From NCBI GenBank assembly GCA_902620455.1, contig CACNIG010000005.1, forward strand, positions 1 to 64,000: DNA of 64,000 nt, given 5' to 3'. Position numbers and translations under genes: made by a program. Of this stretch, positions 16,406 through 26,143 are shown piece by piece. The notes beneath the pieces were generated by a model. The model made no database searches. It had not been told where the DNA came from and was given only the letters and a program-made list of their open reading frames with translations. This DNA is from an uncultured Bacteroidota bacterium (GTDB lineage: Bacteria > Bacteroidota > Bacteroidia > Flavobacteriales > Flavobacteriaceae). Each line of letters starts with the position of its first letter. The first letter of the stretch is position 1.

Positions 16406-18745
16406 ATGAGTAGGCAATTAGTCACTTTTTGTTCATTGCTTATATTCTTAAACATACAATCTCAAAATTTAGGTACTATTTCAGGAAAAGTTTTTAATAA
16501 CGAGAATGGACTTATTCTTGAAGGTGCAACAATCCAAGTTGAAGATTCTGACTTTTTTGCAATAACCAATAGTGAAGGCCTTTTTGAAATTAAGGATATT
16601 CCTACTTCAAGTTATAATGTTAAGGCCAGTTTTGTAGGGTTCAAATCTCAGACTATATTTAATGTTATAGTTAAATCAGCTGGAAACCAAACTTTGCTGT
16701 ATGGGTTAAACCCATCATCTGAAGAACTTGAAGAAGTAATTTTGGTGGAGTCACCATTTAAAACTTCAATCGAGACTCCATTATCAACCCAAACATTCTC
16801 AGCTGTTGAGATAGAAACTTATCCTGGAGGTAATAATGATATTACAAGAGTTATTCAAAGTTTACCGGGTATTTCACCATCAGTTGGTGGATTTAGAAAT
16901 GATATAATCATAAGGGGTGGAGGTCCAAATGAAACAGTTTATTATATAGATGGAATTGAAATTCCAAACATTAATCATTTTAGTACACAAGGAAGTTCAG
17001 GGGGGCCAGTGGGGCTTGTGAATATATCTTTTATAAAAGACGTTACTCTTAAAACATCCTCATTTGGTGCAGAATATGATAATGCTTTATCGGGTGTACT
17101 ATCGTTTGTTCAAAAAGAAGCAAACAAAGAAAAAATTTCAGGAAATTTTCGAATTGGTTCAAGTGAAGCTGGAATTACTTTAGATGGTCCTATAAATAAA
17201 GATACTTCTTTTATTTTTTCCTTAAGGAGAAGCTATTTGCAATTTATTTTTAAAGCATTTGGTTTTTCATTTCTTCCTGACTATTGGGATTATCAAATGA
17301 AGTTAAATCATAAAATTGATGATTTCAACTATATAAATTTTATTGGTATAGGATCAATTGATGAGTTAACAGTTAATGAACCTGATGAGTTCGATTTTGA
17401 GAATCAATCAACAATTGAACAAATACCGATTACTAATCAAAAATCAAGGACTTTTGGAGTCACTTGGAAAAGAATTTATAAAAATTCAAATGGATTTTTC
17501 AATTTATCCCTAAGTAATAACAAACTTGAAAATAACTTCGAAAGATTTGAGGATAATGTGTCCAAAACAAATAAAGTCTATTCAAATCTATCAACTGAAG
17601 AGGATGTAAAATTAAGATTCATAAGCAACAACAATTTTGATAATTATAAATTTTCATTTGGTGGAAATTTTCAACTATCAAAATATTCTAATAGAACATT
17701 GTTTAAATTTTACAATATTGATTATAATTCAAATATTGATTTTTTTAAGTATGGCCTATTTTTAAAATCTTCTAAAAGATTCTTCAATGATAATTTATCT
17801 GTATCATTTGGAATAAGAACAGATCAAGATAATTTTACATCGGAAAATAAAATTTTTGAGAACATCTCACCAAGGATAGCACTTTCATTATCATTATCTA
17901 GAAACAAAAAGTGGAATTTAAATTTTACATCTGGGCGATATTACAAAATGCCAACATATACTTCACTTGGATTTAGGGACTTAAACAATATGTTGACAAA
18001 CAAAAATTCAAAATATACTCAAAGTGATCATATAGTTTTTGGACTTGAGTTTATTAATTCAGAGTCATCCAGATTTACTATTGAATTATTTGATAAAAGA
18101 TATAGTAACTACCCTGTATCTTTAACTGACATGGTCTCTTTAGCAAATAAAGGTGGTGATTTTGAAGTTTTAGGTAATGAAAAAATATTAACTATAGGTA
18201 AAGGAAAATCATATGGACTGGAACTTCTATATCAACAAAAACTTAAAAATAATTTCTATGGTATTTTATCTTACACTTTCTTTTATTCAAAATTTTCTGG
18301 AATTGACAAAATCTATTTGCCTTCAGTTTGGGATAACAGGAACTTGATTTCATTCACAGGCGGTTACAAATTGAAAAAAAATTGGGAGATCAGTTCTAAA
18401 CTTAGATATACAGACAAAACACCATACGCTCCGATTAATTTTGAATTAAGTAATGTTTCATATCCTGAAATAATATTTGACTATTCTCAGTTAGGTAACT
18501 ATTTTTTAAATAAGTTTTTGAAGCTAGACTTAAGGATTGATAAAAGATGGAATTTTAAGTCAACATCTATGAATTTTTATATTGATGCTGAAAATCTTTT
18601 AGCAAACGAAATTCCAGTTCCACCCGAATATGGACTTTTACGAGATAGTAATCAAAATGTGATTATACCTAGAAGTTTAATTGAAGTTGAAAGTGATAAT
18701 AGGACATCAATTATCCCAAGTGTTGGGTTTGTATTTTACTTTTAA
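16406..18745 (+). CDS. TonB-dependent outer-membrane receptor
   Basis: A 779-residue TonB-dependent transporter. After a signal peptide (to about residue 19) comes a carboxypeptidase-D regulatory-like beta domain (about 22-110; GTISGKVFNNENG), then the plug domain (about 120-235; IIRGGGPNETVYYIDGIEIP). The rest is an outer-membrane barrel ending in the aromatic PSVGFVFYF typical of barrel proteins. No SusD-like partner is present, so it is not a classical polysaccharide-utilisation pair. The ATG immediately follows the stop of the Tat TIM-barrel gene. Energy would come from an ExbB/ExbD complex such as that at 61528-63875. Ligand unknown. Confidence 0.93.
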   Translation: MSRQLVTFCSLLIFLNIQSQNLGTISGKVFNNENGLILEGATIQVEDSDFFAITNSEGLFEIKDIPTSSYNVKASFVGFKSQTIFNVIVKSAGNQTLLYGLNPSSEELEEVILVESPFKTSIETPLSTQTFSAVEIETYPGGNNDITRVIQSLPGISPSVGGFRNDIIIRGGGPNETVYYIDGIEIPNINHFSTQGSSGGPVGLVNISFIKDVTLKTSSFGAEYDNALSGVLSFVQKEANKEKISGNFRIGSSEAGITLDGPINKDTSFIFSLRRSYLQFIFKAFGFSFLPDYWDYQMKLNHKIDDFNYINFIGIGSIDELTVNEPDEFDFENQSTIEQIPITNQKSRTFGVTWKRIYKNSNGFFNLSLSNNKLENNFERFEDNVSKTNKVYSNLSTEEDVKLRFISNNNFDNYKFSFGGNFQLSKYSNRTLFKFYNIDYNSNIDFFKYGLFLKSSKRFFNDNLSVSFGIRTDQDNFTSENKIFENISPRIALSLSLSRNKKWNLNFTSGRYYKMPTYTSLGFRDLNNMLTNKNSKYTQSDHIVFGLEFINSESSRFTIELFDKRYSNYPVSLTDMVSLANKGGDFEVLGNEKILTIGKGKSYGLELLYQQKLKNNFYGILSYTFFYSKFSGIDKIYLPSVWDNRNLISFTGGYKLKKNWEISSKLRYTDKTPYAPINFELSNVSYPEIIFDYSQLGNYFLNKFLKLDLRIDKRWNFKSTSMNFYIDAENLLANEIPVPPEYGLLRDSNQNVIIPRSLIEVESDNRTSIIPSVGFVFYF

Positions 18746-19914
18746 AATGCACTGTGACCAGTAATTTCATTACCTAAAATAAGCAGGTGAATGTCATGAG
18801 TCCCCTCATATGTTATAACTGATTCTAGATTCATCATGTGCCTCATTATGCTGTACTCTCCGGTAATACCCATTCCACCTAATATTTGCCTTGCATCTCT
18901 TGCAATATTAATTGCCATATCTACATTATTTCTCTTAGCAAGAGAAATTTGTGCAGAAGATGCAGCGTCATCGTTTTTTAGCTTTCCTAATTTCCAAGAT
19001 AATAACTGAGCTTTTGTAATTTCAGTTAACATCTCAGCTAATTTTTTTTGTTGAAGCTGTTTGGCCGCAATCGGTTTTCCAAATTGAACTCTTTCTAGCG
19101 AGTATTTAAGTGCTGTATTGTAACAGTCCATTGCAACACCAATAGCACCCCATGATATTCCATATCTAGCGGAGTCAAGACACATAAGTGGTGCACCAAG
19201 CCCTGATTTTCCTGGAAGAATATTTTCCTTTGGCACTTTAACATTATCAAAGATTAATTCACCGGTAGAAGAGGCTCTTAATGACCATTTGTTATGAGTT
19301 TCGGGGGTTGAAAAACCTTCCATGCCTCTTTCAACAATTACCCCATGTATCCTTTTGTTCTCATCTTTAGCCCATACAATTGCAATGTCAGCAAATGGAG
19401 AGTTTGAAATCCACATTTTAGATCCATTTAATATTATATGATCACCATGATCTTTGAAATTAGTAATCATCCCACCTGGATTTGAACCATGATCAGGTTC
19501 AGTTAGACCAAAACATCCCATTATCTCACCAGTTGCAAGTTTAGGTAAAAACTTTTCTTTTTGTCCCTCACTTCCAAATTTATAAATAGGGTACATTACT
19601 AATGAAGATTGAACAGATGCAGTAGATCTTATTCCACTATCTCCTCTCTCAATTTCTTGCATCATGATACCGTAACTAATCTGGTCAAGCCCAGCACCCC
19701 CATATTCTTCAGGTATATATGGTCCAAAAGCACCAATCTCTCCAAGTTCTTTTACAAGATGCTTTGGGAATTCAGCTTTTTGAGCATAGTCCTCAATGAT
19801 AGGGGAAACGGATTTAGATACCCACTGCCTTGTTGACTCTCTTATTAACTTGTGTTCTTCAGAAAGTAGATCATCAATTTGATAAAAATCTGGAGATGTA
19901 AAATTGTCATGCAT
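18742..19914 (-). CDS. Acyl-CoA dehydrogenase, glutaryl-CoA dehydrogenase-like
   Basis: A 390-residue FAD-dependent acyl-CoA dehydrogenase. Motifs are CFGLTEPDHGSNPGGM, WISNSPFADIAIVWAK, ARYGISWGA, VQFGKPIAAKQLQQKKLAEM, and the C-terminal YEGTHDIHLLILGNEITG with the catalytic Glu. The combination EPDHGSNP, ARYGI.WG and QLQQKKLA is the glutaryl-CoA dehydrogenase pattern, so the likely reaction is oxidative decarboxylation of glutaryl-CoA to crotonyl-CoA in Lys/Trp breakdown. The product could feed the beta-oxidation genes at 44817-48373. Stop codons of this gene and the convergent TonB receptor share four bases. Confidence 0.9.
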   Translation of the reverse strand: MHDNFTSPDFYQIDDLLSEEHKLIRESTRQWVSKSVSPIIEDYAQKAEFPKHLVKELGEIGAFGPYIPEEYGGAGLDQISYGIMMQEIERGDSGIRSTASVQSSLVMYPIYKFGSEGQKEKFLPKLATGEIMGCFGLTEPDHGSNPGGMITNFKDHGDHIILNGSKMWISNSPFADIAIVWAKDENKRIHGVIVERGMEGFSTPETHNKWSLRASSTGELIFDNVKVPKENILPGKSGLGAPLMCLDSARYGISWGAIGVAMDCYNTALKYSLERVQFGKPIAAKQLQQKKLAEMLTEITKAQLLSWKLGKLKNDDAASSAQISLAKRNNVDMAINIARDARQILGGMGITGEYSIMRHMMNLESVITYEGTHDIHLLILGNEITGHSAF

Positions 19915-19932
19915 AATTTGGAACTTATGTTA

Positions 19933-19940
19933 CAAAAATA
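19933..19940 (-). promoter_or_regulatory. Bacteroidota-type -7 box for the acyl-CoA dehydrogenase gene
   Basis: The minus strand reads TATTTTTG, matching TAnnTTTG, 18 bases before the ATG at 19914. No -33 TTG at the expected spacing was found. Confidence 0.4.
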
Positions 19941-19956
19941 TGAATTAAATATTCAA

Positions 19957-20472
19957 TTAAATAATTTCTAATAATCCATTAGGAATATCTAAATAAATTA
20001 TTCTGTTTTTTTTATCAATTTTTTTAATTAAGTCTTCATGAATCGGAATTAAAACTTTTCTTGAGTCATAGATTATTTCAAAAACTGGTTGGGGTAGCTT
20101 AGAATTAATATTCTCAATTCTACCAATTTTTTTAGAATCAGTGATAACTTCAAAATTTATGAGATCATTATAAAAGAATCCTGAGTCTATATTAGATGCC
20201 ATTTCAGCAGAATCAACATAAATATTCTTATTAATAACTTCGTTGACTTTATCCTCAGAACTTATTTCTTTAAGTTTTACAATTAAAACATTTTTTGAGA
20301 ATGATCTTACATTGTCAATCTTAAAGGGAATAAAACAACCATCTAAGTCAATAAAAAGATATTTTAAGTCTGGAAAAGTATCTCGATTATTTGATGATAC
20401 ACTTATTTTTATATCACCCTTATAACCATGTTTTGAAACAACAGTTCCAATTTTTACATGATTAGTGTACAT
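19957..20472 (-). CDS. rimM: Ribosome maturation factor RimM
   Basis: Assists assembly of the 30S head around S19. It has the N-terminal RimM domain (VKIGTVVSKHGYKGDIKIS) and a C-terminal PRC-barrel-like half ending with FEIIYDSRKVLIPIHEDLI and IIYLDIPNGLLEI. The length of 171 residues is normal. It lies six bases downstream of rpsP, the conserved rpsP-rimM order. Confidence 0.95.
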   Translation of the reverse strand: MYTNHVKIGTVVSKHGYKGDIKISVSSNNRDTFPDLKYLFIDLDGCFIPFKIDNVRSFSKNVLIVKLKEISSEDKVNEVINKNIYVDSAEMASNIDSGFFYNDLINFEVITDSKKIGRIENINSKLPQPVFEIIYDSRKVLIPIHEDLIKKIDKKNRIIYLDIPNGLLEII

Positions 20473-20478
20473 AAAAAA

Positions 20479-21048
20479 TTATTTGTCTTCTTCAGCAGGA
20501 GCCTCATCAGCAGGAGCCTCATCAGCAGGAGCCTCATCAGCAGGAGCCTCATCAGCAGGAGCCTCTTCAGCAGGAGCTTCTTCAGCTTTAGCTTTTTCTT
20601 TAGCTTTTGCTTCTTCTAACTTTTTCTTTCTGTATTCTTCTTCTCTTTCTCTTGCTTCTTTCTTGTTTGACTCAAGTGCTGCATTAGCATCTTGAATTTT
20701 TTTCTCAATTTTAGCACTTTTATCTTTCATCCATGCATCAAATTTCTTTTTTGCTTCAGCTTCAGTAAATGCACCTTTCTTTACACCTCCATCTAAGTGC
20801 CTTTTCAATAAAACACCAGTATATGATAGAATAGCTTTTGCAGTACTTGTAGGCTGGGCACCTTTATCTAACCAGCCCAAGGCTGAATCAAAGTTCAATT
20901 CAATTGCTGCTGGTTTTTGATTTGGATCATATGTCCCAATTTTTTCTAAATATTTACCATCTCTTTTAGATCTAGCGTCTGCTGCAACTATCCAATAAAA
21001 TGGTTTTCCTTTCTTTCCGTGTCTTTGAAGTCTAATTTTTACTGCCAT
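20479..21048 (-). CDS. rpsP: 30S ribosomal protein S16 with long acidic repeat tail
   Basis: The N-terminal 85 residues are a canonical S16 (MAVKIRLQRHGKKGKPFYWIV, the DARSKRDGKYLEKIGTYDP segment). Unlike the short proteobacterial form, the protein continues to 189 residues: a Lys/Glu-rich helical stretch (about 100-160) and then a tail of repeated ADEAP/AEEAP pentapeptides ending EEDK. Extended S16 tails are common in Bacteroidota, but the exact tandem DNA repeat here is notable. First gene of the rpsP-rimM unit, with a strong -7 box about 48 bases upstream. Confidence 0.96.
   Translation of the reverse strand: MAVKIRLQRHGKKGKPFYWIVAADARSKRDGKYLEKIGTYDPNQKPAAIELNFDSALGWLDKGAQPTSTAKAILSYTGVLLKRHLDGGVKKGAFTEAEAKKKFDAWMKDKSAKIEKKIQDANAALESNKKEAREREEEYRKKKLEEAKAKEKAKAEEAPAEEAPADEAPADEAPADEAPADEAPAEEDK
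20492..20581 (+). repeat. 15-bp tandem repeat, six units, inside rpsP
   Basis: Six head-to-tail copies of TCAGCAGGAGCCTCA (plus-strand reading) with phases starting at 20492, 20507, 20522, 20537, 20552 and 20567. The first four are identical; the last two carry one or two changes. On the coding strand each unit encodes an Asp/Glu-Glu-Ala-Pro-Ala pentapeptide. Being a multiple of three, unit gain or loss would keep the frame. Confidence 0.92.
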
Positions 21049-21095
21049 AATTTTAATATTTTGGGTGCTCGACCCAGGTTACTAATTTTAGGAAG

Positions 21096-21103
21096 CAAAT
21101 TTA
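21096..21103 (-). promoter_or_regulatory. Bacteroidota-type -7 box for rpsP-rimM
   Basis: Minus-strand TAAATTTG matches TAnnTTTG and leaves a leader of roughly 40-45 bases before the rpsP ATG. The 162-base rpsP/clpP intergenic region also holds the clpP promoter on the other strand. Confidence 0.45.
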
Positions 21104-21186
21104 ACAAAATATATCATACTATTTAATTATAACAAAAACTTAAGTTAAATAATCAATATATATCTTTTATTTAGACTTCTTTTGAT

Positions 21187-21194
21187 TAATTTTG
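21187..21194 (+). promoter_or_regulatory. Bacteroidota-type -7 box for clpP-clpX
   Basis: TAATTTTG matches TAnnTTTG and ends 16 bases before the clpP ATG at 21211. It would drive clpP and the adjoining clpX. Confidence 0.45.
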
Positions 21195-21210
21195 AATTAA
21201 AATTTTACAG

Positions 21211-21867
21211 ATGAATTATTCAAAAGAGTTTAAGGATTATGCAACAAAACACCATGGAGTAAGTTCTACTTACTATGAGAAAATTGTAAGCAGTATGACT
21301 CCCTACATTATTGAGGAAAGACAGCTTAATGTTGCTCAGATGGATGTGTTTTCGAGGCTAATGATGGATCGTATAATGTTTTTGGGAACAGCAATTAATG
21401 ATAGTGTTGCAAATGTTATACAGGCTCAATTACTTTTCTTACAGAGTACTGATTCTTCAAGAGATATTCAAATGTATATAAACTCACCAGGTGGAAGTGT
21501 GTATGCAGGTCTTGGGATATATGATACTATGCAATACATTAAACCAGATGTAGCAACAATTTGTACAGGATGTGCTGCATCAATGGCTGCTGTTCTTCTG
21601 TGTGCAGGAAAAAAAGGAAAAAGATCTGCTCTAAAACATTCAAGAGTTATGATTCATCAACCCTTAGGTGGTGTATCGGGTCAAGCAACTGATATTGAGA
21701 TAACAGCTAGAGAAATACTTAAGTTGAAGGATGAGCTCTACAAAATAATCTCAAAACACTCTGGTCAAACTTTTAAAAAAGTTAGTGCAGATAGTGACAG
21801 AGACTATTGGATGAAAGCTGAAGAAGCTCATAAGTATGGAATGGTTGATGAAGTTCTAAATAAATAA
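21211..21867 (+). CDS. clpP: ATP-dependent Clp protease proteolytic subunit
   Basis: Forms the tetradecameric serine-protease chamber that degrades proteins unfolded by ClpX. The catalytic Ser124 is in [11 protein letters not shown] and His149 in [10 protein letters not shown]; the DRDYWM segment with the Asp region and the C-terminal YGMVDEVL are also present. [10 protein letters not shown] is the oxyanion-strand motif. It is 218 residues. The clpX start lies two bases after the stop, so the two are co-transcribed. Confidence 0.97.
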   Translation: MNYSKEFKDYATKHHGVSSTYYEKIVSSMTPYIIEERQLNVAQMDVFSRLMMDRIMFLGTAINDSVANVIQAQLLFLQSTDSSRDIQMYINSPGGSVYAGLGIYDTMQYIKPDVATICTGCAASMAAVLLCAGKKGKRSALKHSRVMIHQPLGGVSGQATDIEITAREILKLKDELYKIISKHSGQTFKKVSADSDRDYWMKAEEAHKYGMVDEVLNK

Positions 21868-21869
21868 AT

Positions 21870-23099
21870 ATGAGTGAGGAGGAAATTTTATGTTCCTTTT
21901 GTGGAAGGGCAAAATCTCAGACAAAACTTCTTATAGCTGGTTTAGACGCTCACATCTGTGATATATGTATATCTCAAGCAGATATGATTGTCAAAGATGA
22001 TGAGGCTAGCAAAGAATCAAGTGACTTTACAGTTGATCTAAAACCTCCTCAAGAAATTAAAAACTTTCTTGACCAACATGTAATTGGTCAAGAACAAGCA
22101 AAAAAGACATTAGCAGTCGCAGTTTACAACCATTACAAAAGAATAAATCAAAGAAAACTTTCTGATGATATTGAAATTCAAAAAAGCAATCTTTTATTGG
22201 TTGGCCCAACTGGAACTGGTAAAACACTATTAGCTCAGACGATTTCCAAGTTTTTAAATGTCCCTATTGCAATTGTTGATGCAACCGTTTTGACTGAGGC
22301 TGGGTATGTTGGAGAAGATGTTGAAAGCATATTAAGCAAACTGCTTCAAGCAGCTGAATTTGATGTAGAAAAGGCAGAAAATGGAATAGTATTTATTGAT
22401 GAAATCGATAAAATTGCCAGAAAGAGTGACAATCCTTCAATTACTAGAGATGTGTCAGGTGAGGGGGTTCAACAGGCAATGCTTAAATTATTAGAAGGGA
22501 CAACAGTAAATGTTCCTCCAAAGGGTGGTAGAAAGCATCCAGATCAAAAGTTTATTGAATTAAACACTTCGAATATTTTATTTATAGCTGGTGGTGCCTT
22601 TGATGGAATAGATAAAATAATCAAGACTAGGCTAAATTTACAATCTATTGGTTTTAAATCCTCAGAAAAAAAAGTTGTTAATGATGATGAAAAAAATGTT
22701 TTAAGATTTGTTAATCCTCATGATATTAGATCATATGGTCTAATTCCAGAGATAATCGGTAGACTACCTGTAATGTGTCATTTAAATCCCCTATCAAAAG
22801 ATGCATTAAAAGATATTATGACAGTCCCTAAGAATGCTCTTGTAAAACAGTATACTAAACTTTTTGAAATGGATGATATTGAGTTTTCTATTACACCAAG
22901 TGCTATTGACTATATCGTTGAAAAAGCATTTGAATTTAAAATAGGAGCAAGAGGTCTTAGAACTCTTTGTGAAGCAATATTAAATGATGCAATGTTCAAC
23001 CTGCCGAGTTCTGACACTAAAGAATTAAAGATTACAAAAGTTTATGCTGATCATAAACTTCAAAATGTAGATATATCTCATCTTAAAGCTGTTTCTTAA
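21870..23099 (+). CDS. clpX: ATP-dependent Clp protease ATPase subunit ClpX
   Basis: AAA+ unfoldase that recognises tagged substrates and feeds them to ClpP. The N-terminal zinc-binding domain has CSFCGR and CDICISQ (four Cys). The ATPase core shows Walker [13 protein letters not shown], the pore loop region AGYVGEDVE, Walker [12 protein letters not shown] and sensor 2 [10 protein letters not shown]. The ClpP-docking IGF-type loop (QSIGFKSS) is visible. It is 409 residues, the normal length. Its stop overlaps that of the convergent GH3-like gene by four bases. Confidence 0.97.
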   Translation: MSEEEILCSFCGRAKSQTKLLIAGLDAHICDICISQADMIVKDDEASKESSDFTVDLKPPQEIKNFLDQHVIGQEQAKKTLAVAVYNHYKRINQRKLSDDIEIQKSNLLLVGPTGTGKTLLAQTISKFLNVPIAIVDATVLTEAGYVGEDVESILSKLLQAAEFDVEKAENGIVFIDEIDKIARKSDNPSITRDVSGEGVQQAMLKLLEGTTVNVPPKGGRKHPDQKFIELNTSNILFIAGGAFDGIDKIIKTRLNLQSIGFKSSEKKVVNDDEKNVLRFVNPHDIRSYGLIPEIIGRLPVMCHLNPLSKDALKDIMTVPKNALVKQYTKLFEMDDIEFSITPSAIDYIVEKAFEFKIGARGLRTLCEAILNDAMFNLPSSDTKELKITKVYADHKLQNVDISHLKAVS

Positions 23100-24598
23100 T
23101 TAATCCCCAAAAGTTCTTCAACATATTCTCTAGAATTCGAGAGTCTTGGAATCTTGTTTTGCCCACCTAGTTTATTTCTAGATCTTAACCAATCATAGAA
23201 AAGATTTTTTCTCCCCTTTATAATTTTTGGCAACTCTAATGTAGAGTCTTTATATCTTTTTGCTTCATAATCTGAATTCAGACTTTGTAAACTTAAATCC
23301 AATATTTCAGTAAACTTATTCATATCGTCTGGTTCTTTTGAAAATTCAATTATCCATTCATGAGATCCTTTAGTTTTATCACCCATAAATATTGGCCCAA
23401 CAGTATAATTAGATATTTCAGATTTAGTTAGTTCGGTTGTTTTGGATAATGCCATTTCAGCATTTTCAACAACTAATTCCTCGCCAAAAACATTTATGAA
23501 ATGTTTTGTTCTTCCTGTAACTTTAACTCTGAATGGATTTAAACATGTAAATTTGATAGTATCACCAATTTTGTACCTCCAAAGACCAGAATTTGTAGTT
23601 ATTACCATTTCATAATTTTTATTAAGTTTCACATCTGCTAAAGAAACTATCTCAGACTCTGATCCATTTACTGGTATAAATTCGTAGAATATACCATAAT
23701 CTAGCATTAACAATAACTCTGTTGAGCTATTTTGATCCTGAATAGCAAAAAAACCTTCAGAGGCATTAAAAATTTCAAAATATTTAAAATCTTTTGATGG
23801 AAATAATTTGTTGTATAAATTTCTATATGGTTCAAAACTTACACCTCCATGAAAATAAACCTCTGCATCTTGCCATATTTCAAGAATATTATCCTTGCCC
23901 GTTTTATCTATAACCTGCTGAAGTAAGGATAGCATCCAAGATGGAACTCCCGCAAAGCTTGTTACTTTTTGATTCATTGATTCTTTAATAATTGCCTTGA
24001 CTTTATCTTCCCATTCAGGAATAAGAGATGTTTTAGAACTTGGAGTACTGCTTAACTCAGCCCAGAATGGTAAGTTATCTATCATTATGGCTGATAAATC
24101 TCCATAATAACTATCATTATTTTCATAGATCTCTCTTGAGCCGCCTAGGCGTAGACATTTTCCAACCAAAAGTTGAGAATCTATATTATTATTAAAATAA
24201 AGAGATAACATATCCTTACCTGCTTTGTAATGACAATCTTCTAAAGATTCATAGCTTATTGGAATAAATTTACTTTTTGCATTAGTTGTTCCGCTTGATT
24301 TTGCAAACCATTTAATAGGAGTTCGCCAAAATATATTTTGCTCTCCTTTTCTATTTCTTTCTATGTCTTTATAAATTTCCTCATATGTTACTGTTGGTAT
24401 TCTTTCTTTAAAATCATTATAATGTCTGATTGTTTTAAAATCATACTTTTTTCCAATCTCAGTATCAATTGAATAAACAATCATTTTTCTAAGTACTTCT
24501 TGTTGAACTTCAATAGGATAATCTTTAAAAAGCTCTATTTGACTAATTCTTCTTTTTAAAAAGAATGAAGCAACAGAATTAAAAATTGGAATTGGCAT
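23096..24598 (-). CDS. GH3-type acyl-adenylating family protein
   Basis: A 500-residue protein of the GH3 family, named after plant enzymes that adenylate jasmonate or auxin and join them to amino acids. The ATP-binding loop [18 protein letters not shown] lies near residue 93, followed by [11 protein letters not shown], the [12 protein letters not shown] adenine-binding block and [13 protein letters not shown] with [16 protein letters not shown] at the C-terminal lid. Bacterial versions are widespread in Bacteroidota; their substrate is unknown to me. It is a single gene between clpX and the DUF2797-type gene. Confidence 0.87.
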   Translation of the reverse strand: MPIPIFNSVASFFLKRRISQIELFKDYPIEVQQEVLRKMIVYSIDTEIGKKYDFKTIRHYNDFKERIPTVTYEEIYKDIERNRKGEQNIFWRTPIKWFAKSSGTTNAKSKFIPISYESLEDCHYKAGKDMLSLYFNNNIDSQLLVGKCLRLGGSREIYENNDSYYGDLSAIMIDNLPFWAELSSTPSSKTSLIPEWEDKVKAIIKESMNQKVTSFAGVPSWMLSLLQQVIDKTGKDNILEIWQDAEVYFHGGVSFEPYRNLYNKLFPSKDFKYFEIFNASEGFFAIQDQNSSTELLLMLDYGIFYEFIPVNGSESEIVSLADVKLNKNYEMVITTNSGLWRYKIGDTIKFTCLNPFRVKVTGRTKHFINVFGEELVVENAEMALSKTTELTKSEISNYTVGPIFMGDKTKGSHEWIIEFSKEPDDMNKFTEILDLSLQSLNSDYEAKRYKDSTLELPKIIKGRKNLFYDWLRSRNKLGGQNKIPRLSNSREYVEELLGIN

Positions 24599-24639
24599 GG
24601 AATGTATATATTTATCATAAAAATAGTAAACATTAAAAT

Positions 24640-25431
24640 ATGTTTTCAGGAGTATTTAAAAAAATGATTTCAATTCATGATGACCCTGTAAGATATATTC
24701 TAGACTTTGAAGATGATCTACTATTTCTTAATCAGTCAATTGGAAAAAATTTTAAAATTCAGAAAACAGGTTATTGTTGCCTTTCATGTAATGATAATAT
24801 TGAGATCTTTGCAAATGGATTTTGTAAAAAGTGCTTTTTTGAATCGCCAATGTCAGGTGATTGGGTCATGAAGCCTGAATTAAGTAAAGCCCATCTTGAC
24901 CTAGAGGATAGAGATCTTGAATATGAGAGGAAAATTCAACTACAAGACCATATTGTCTACCTTTCAAAAACAAGCGGTATTAAGGTTGGTGTAACCAGAT
25001 CTAATAATAAAACTACAAGATGGATTGACCAGGGAGCAATTGAAGCAATTGAGTTGATAGAAGTTCCAAACAGATACCTTGCTGGCATTGCTGAAGTTAA
25101 ATTAAAAGATAAGTTTTCTGATAAAACCAATTGGAGAAAAATGTTAACTAATAATATTGAGGAGGGAAATATTATTGATCTAAAGGAAGATGCGCTAGAT
25201 ATTTTAGGATCTGAGTTCAAAGACTATTTTAAAACAGACAATAAGGTTGTTAAGTTTAATTATTTCAGGGAGAATCAAATTGATAGTGTAAAGTCAGCAA
25301 GCTTAAAAAAAACAGATACAATTGAAGGAAAATTAATTGGTATTAAAGGTCAATATTTAATATTTGAAGACTCAACGGTATTTAACGTAAGGTCAAATGA
25401 AGGTTACAAAGTGGATATTACAATCAATTAA
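24640..25431 (+). CDS. DUF2797-type zinc-motif protein
   Basis: A 263-residue cytoplasmic protein of the uncharacterised DUF2797 type. Near the N-terminus there is a four-cysteine zinc-ribbon-like cluster (CCLSC followed by CKKCFF). Then comes the characteristic HIVYLSKTSGIKVGVTRS, and WIDQGAIEAIELIEVPNRYLAGIAEV; the middle part recalls a GIY-YIG-like strand arrangement (YLSKTSGIKVGVTR), though no nuclease function is claimed. Its last eight bases overlap the end of the convergent pseudouridine synthase gene. Confidence 0.8.
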   Translation: MFSGVFKKMISIHDDPVRYILDFEDDLLFLNQSIGKNFKIQKTGYCCLSCNDNIEIFANGFCKKCFFESPMSGDWVMKPELSKAHLDLEDRDLEYERKIQLQDHIVYLSKTSGIKVGVTRSNNKTTRWIDQGAIEAIELIEVPNRYLAGIAEVKLKDKFSDKTNWRKMLTNNIEEGNIIDLKEDALDILGSEFKDYFKTDNKVVKFNYFRENQIDSVKSASLKKTDTIEGKLIGIKGQYLIFEDSTVFNVRSNEGYKVDITIN

Positions 25432-26143
25432 TAAATAGCTGCCCAATTTCATCATTGTTCAGATTTCTGTATTCTCCAACTTTTGTGTCAAGGTGAATAT
25501 CCATTATTCTTACTCGTTTTAATTTAGTAACTCTATAACCAAGAACTTCACACATTCTTCTTATCTGTCTATTCATTCCTTGAGTCAAGATAATTTTAAA
25601 TCTATTTTCATGAATTTTTTTTACAAAACATTTTCTAGTTATCCTACCCATTATCCTTACCCCTTTTCTCATTTTATCTATAAATTCAGTCGTAATTTTT
25701 TTATTAACTGTTACTATATATTCTTTTTCTTTTCTATTCTCAGCTCGTAAAACATTATTGACTATATCACCATCATTTGTAAGTAAAATTAGACCCTCAC
25801 TTTGCTTATCAATTCTTCCAATAGTAAAAAGCCTCTCTTTATGATTAATATAGTCAATTATATTATCCTTTACTTTATTATTACCTGTACACTCAATTCC
25901 AACGGGTTTATTAAATGCTATGTAAACTTTTTTCTTGTCCTTATTTTGAATAATCTCACCATCAACAGAAATTTCATCTTCAATACTTACCTTAGAGCCA
26001 AGTAGAGCAGGTTTACCATTAATATATACTCTTCCATCTGAAATATAATCATCAGCTTTTCTTCTGGAGCAAAAACCAACCTCACTCAGATATTTATTTA
26101 TTCTCTTTTTATCCAATTCAATTAAGCTTAATTTCTTCTCCAA
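25424..26143 (-). CDS. 23S rRNA pseudouridine synthase, RluF-like
   Basis: A 239-residue RsuA/RluF-family pseudouridine synthase. The S4 RNA-binding domain (about residues 12-70; INKYLSEVGFCSRRKADDYI) precedes the catalytic domain with GRIDKQSEGLILLTNDG containing the active-site Asp, and the C-terminal GMNRQIRRMCEVLGYRVTKLKRVRI. The latter pattern is typical of the RluF (23S U2604) group, although RsuA or RluB activity cannot be excluded by eye. The start overlaps the transporter gene by 26 bases. Confidence 0.88.
   Translation of the reverse strand: MEKKLSLIELDKKRINKYLSEVGFCSRRKADDYISDGRVYINGKPALLGSKVSIEDEISVDGEIIQNKDKKKVYIAFNKPVGIECTGNNKVKDNIIDYINHKERLFTIGRIDKQSEGLILLTNDGDIVNNVLRAENRKEKEYIVTVNKKITTEFIDKMRKGVRIMGRITRKCFVKKIHENRFKIILTQGMNRQIRRMCEVLGYRVTKLKRVRIMDIHLDTKVGEYRNLNNDEIGQLFIN

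Noticed and set aside
15488-18745. Polysaccharide utilisation locus
   Set aside because: There is a TonB-dependent receptor but no SusD, glycoside hydrolase or hybrid sensor nearby.
20492-20581. Possible CRISPR-like array
   Set aside because: Units are directly adjacent without spacers and are codon-phased inside a ribosomal protein gene.
20465-20695. Plus-strand frame with repeated SSAGA units
   Set aside because: It is the antisense reading of the ADEAP tandem repeat in rpsP; repeats of 15 bp keep any frame open.
24640-25431. GIY-YIG nuclease in the DUF2797-type protein
   Set aside because: The central strand pattern is reminiscent, but catalytic Arg/Glu positions are not evident; kept as uncharacterised.
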